DNA from: Clostridiales bacterium
GTDB taxonomy: Bacteria > Bacillota > Clostridia > Christensenellales > CAG-1252
NCBI GenBank assembly: GCA_003445835.1
Contig: DMCI01000040.1
Location: 1 to 5,919 of the forward strand
Direction: 5' to 3'
Length of the DNA: 5,919 nucleotides
The notes below the pieces were generated by a model. It saw only the letters and a program-made list of their open reading frames with translations, made no database searches and was not told where the DNA came from. Within the stretch, counting starts at the first letter, position 1, and each line of letters starts with the position of its first letter. The translations under genes and the position numbers were made by a program. Of this stretch, positions 5,696 to 5,919 are shown one piece after another.

Positions 5696-5728
5696 CATTA
5701 CAAACAATTAAAAGAAAAGGAGACTGTT

Positions 5729-5919
5729 ATGGCGCGTATTTATGATGAACCATCTCGTACGTTTGGCGAGTACTTATTGATCCCCGGTTTTTCTTCGTCC
5801 GAATGTACTCCCGACAAGGTCAGTTTGAAGACCCCGCTCGTGAAGTACAAAAAAGGATCGGAACAAAGTCCCATTACGCTCAATATCCCGATGGTCTCCG
5901 CGATCATGCAGTCGGTCTC
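5729..5919 (+). CDS. guaB: IMP dehydrogenase, N-terminal part (3' end outside window)
   Basis: GuaB oxidises IMP to XMP with NAD+, the committed step to GMP. The 63 codons visible match the start of the TIM-barrel: [13 protein letters not shown] (11-23) corresponds to the TFDDVLLxPxxS opening of the family, followed by a TPLVKYKK strand and [13 protein letters not shown] (51-63), the counterpart of NIPMVSAxMDTV. The DEPSRTF start and the QSV ending in place of DTV fit the divergent form I recall from Clostridia. The active-site cysteine loop and CBS domains lie beyond the window. The ATG at 5729 has AAGGAG six bases upstream (5717-5722). The gene follows PNP on the same strand but behind a terminator, so it is probably expressed separately. 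Confidence 0.93.
   Translation, partial: MARIYDEPSRTFGEYLLIPGFSSSECTPDKVSLKTPLVKYKKGSEQSPITLNIPMVSAIMQSV

Noticed and set aside
5687..5728. Purine riboswitch or long regulated leader before guaB
   Set aside because: Only 42 bases lie between the PNP terminator and the guaB ATG, with no room for an aptamer.

Overview
The window looks like ordinary chromosome from an anaerobic, endospore-forming member of the Clostridia (Bacillota), probably an uncultured gut-type lineage. The reasons are an intact spoIVA, AGGAGG-type ribosome binding sites, an IMP dehydrogenase N-terminus of the type I associate with Clostridia, and a protein built from an RGKTL-containing repeat that I recall from unannotated Clostridia proteins. 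Base composition and codon use look even across all genes. I see no transposase, integrase, tRNA, rRNA or CRISPR array.

Layout. Bases 1-1230 (+) hold the 3' part of an unrecognised protein with two copies of one domain joined by an acidic Pro/Glu linker. It ends at a nested, two-way terminator (1235-1283). A gap of about 185 bp follows. It holds an inverted-repeat cluster (1302-1359) and then a candidate sigma-E promoter for spoIVA (1469-2944, +), the ATPase that forms the basement layer of the spore coat. spoIVA and the convergent galU-like gene (2987-3841, -) share a bidirectional terminator. Upstream of galU on the same strand lies a diacylglycerol-kinase-family lipid kinase (3909-4751, -). 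galU also has its own strong sigma-A-type promoter. An 80-bp divergent region separates the lipid kinase from a purine nucleoside phosphorylase (4832-5647, +), which has a near-consensus sigma-A promoter and its own terminator. The window ends in the first 63 codons of guaB (IMP dehydrogenase, 5729 onward, +).

How the genes may work together. PNP and GuaB both act in purine metabolism: PNP releases hypoxanthine and guanine from nucleosides, and GuaB commits IMP to guanine nucleotides. The lipid kinase and GalU could both serve the envelope, because UDP-glucose feeds glycolipid and teichoic-acid anchor synthesis while the kinase recycles diacylglycerol; this link is inference. SpoIVA is the sporulation gene.

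I found no clearly novel multi-gene system. The points most worth a second look are the duplicated-domain protein, the folded gap before spoIVA, and departures from expected residues in the GalU-like and PNP enzymes.
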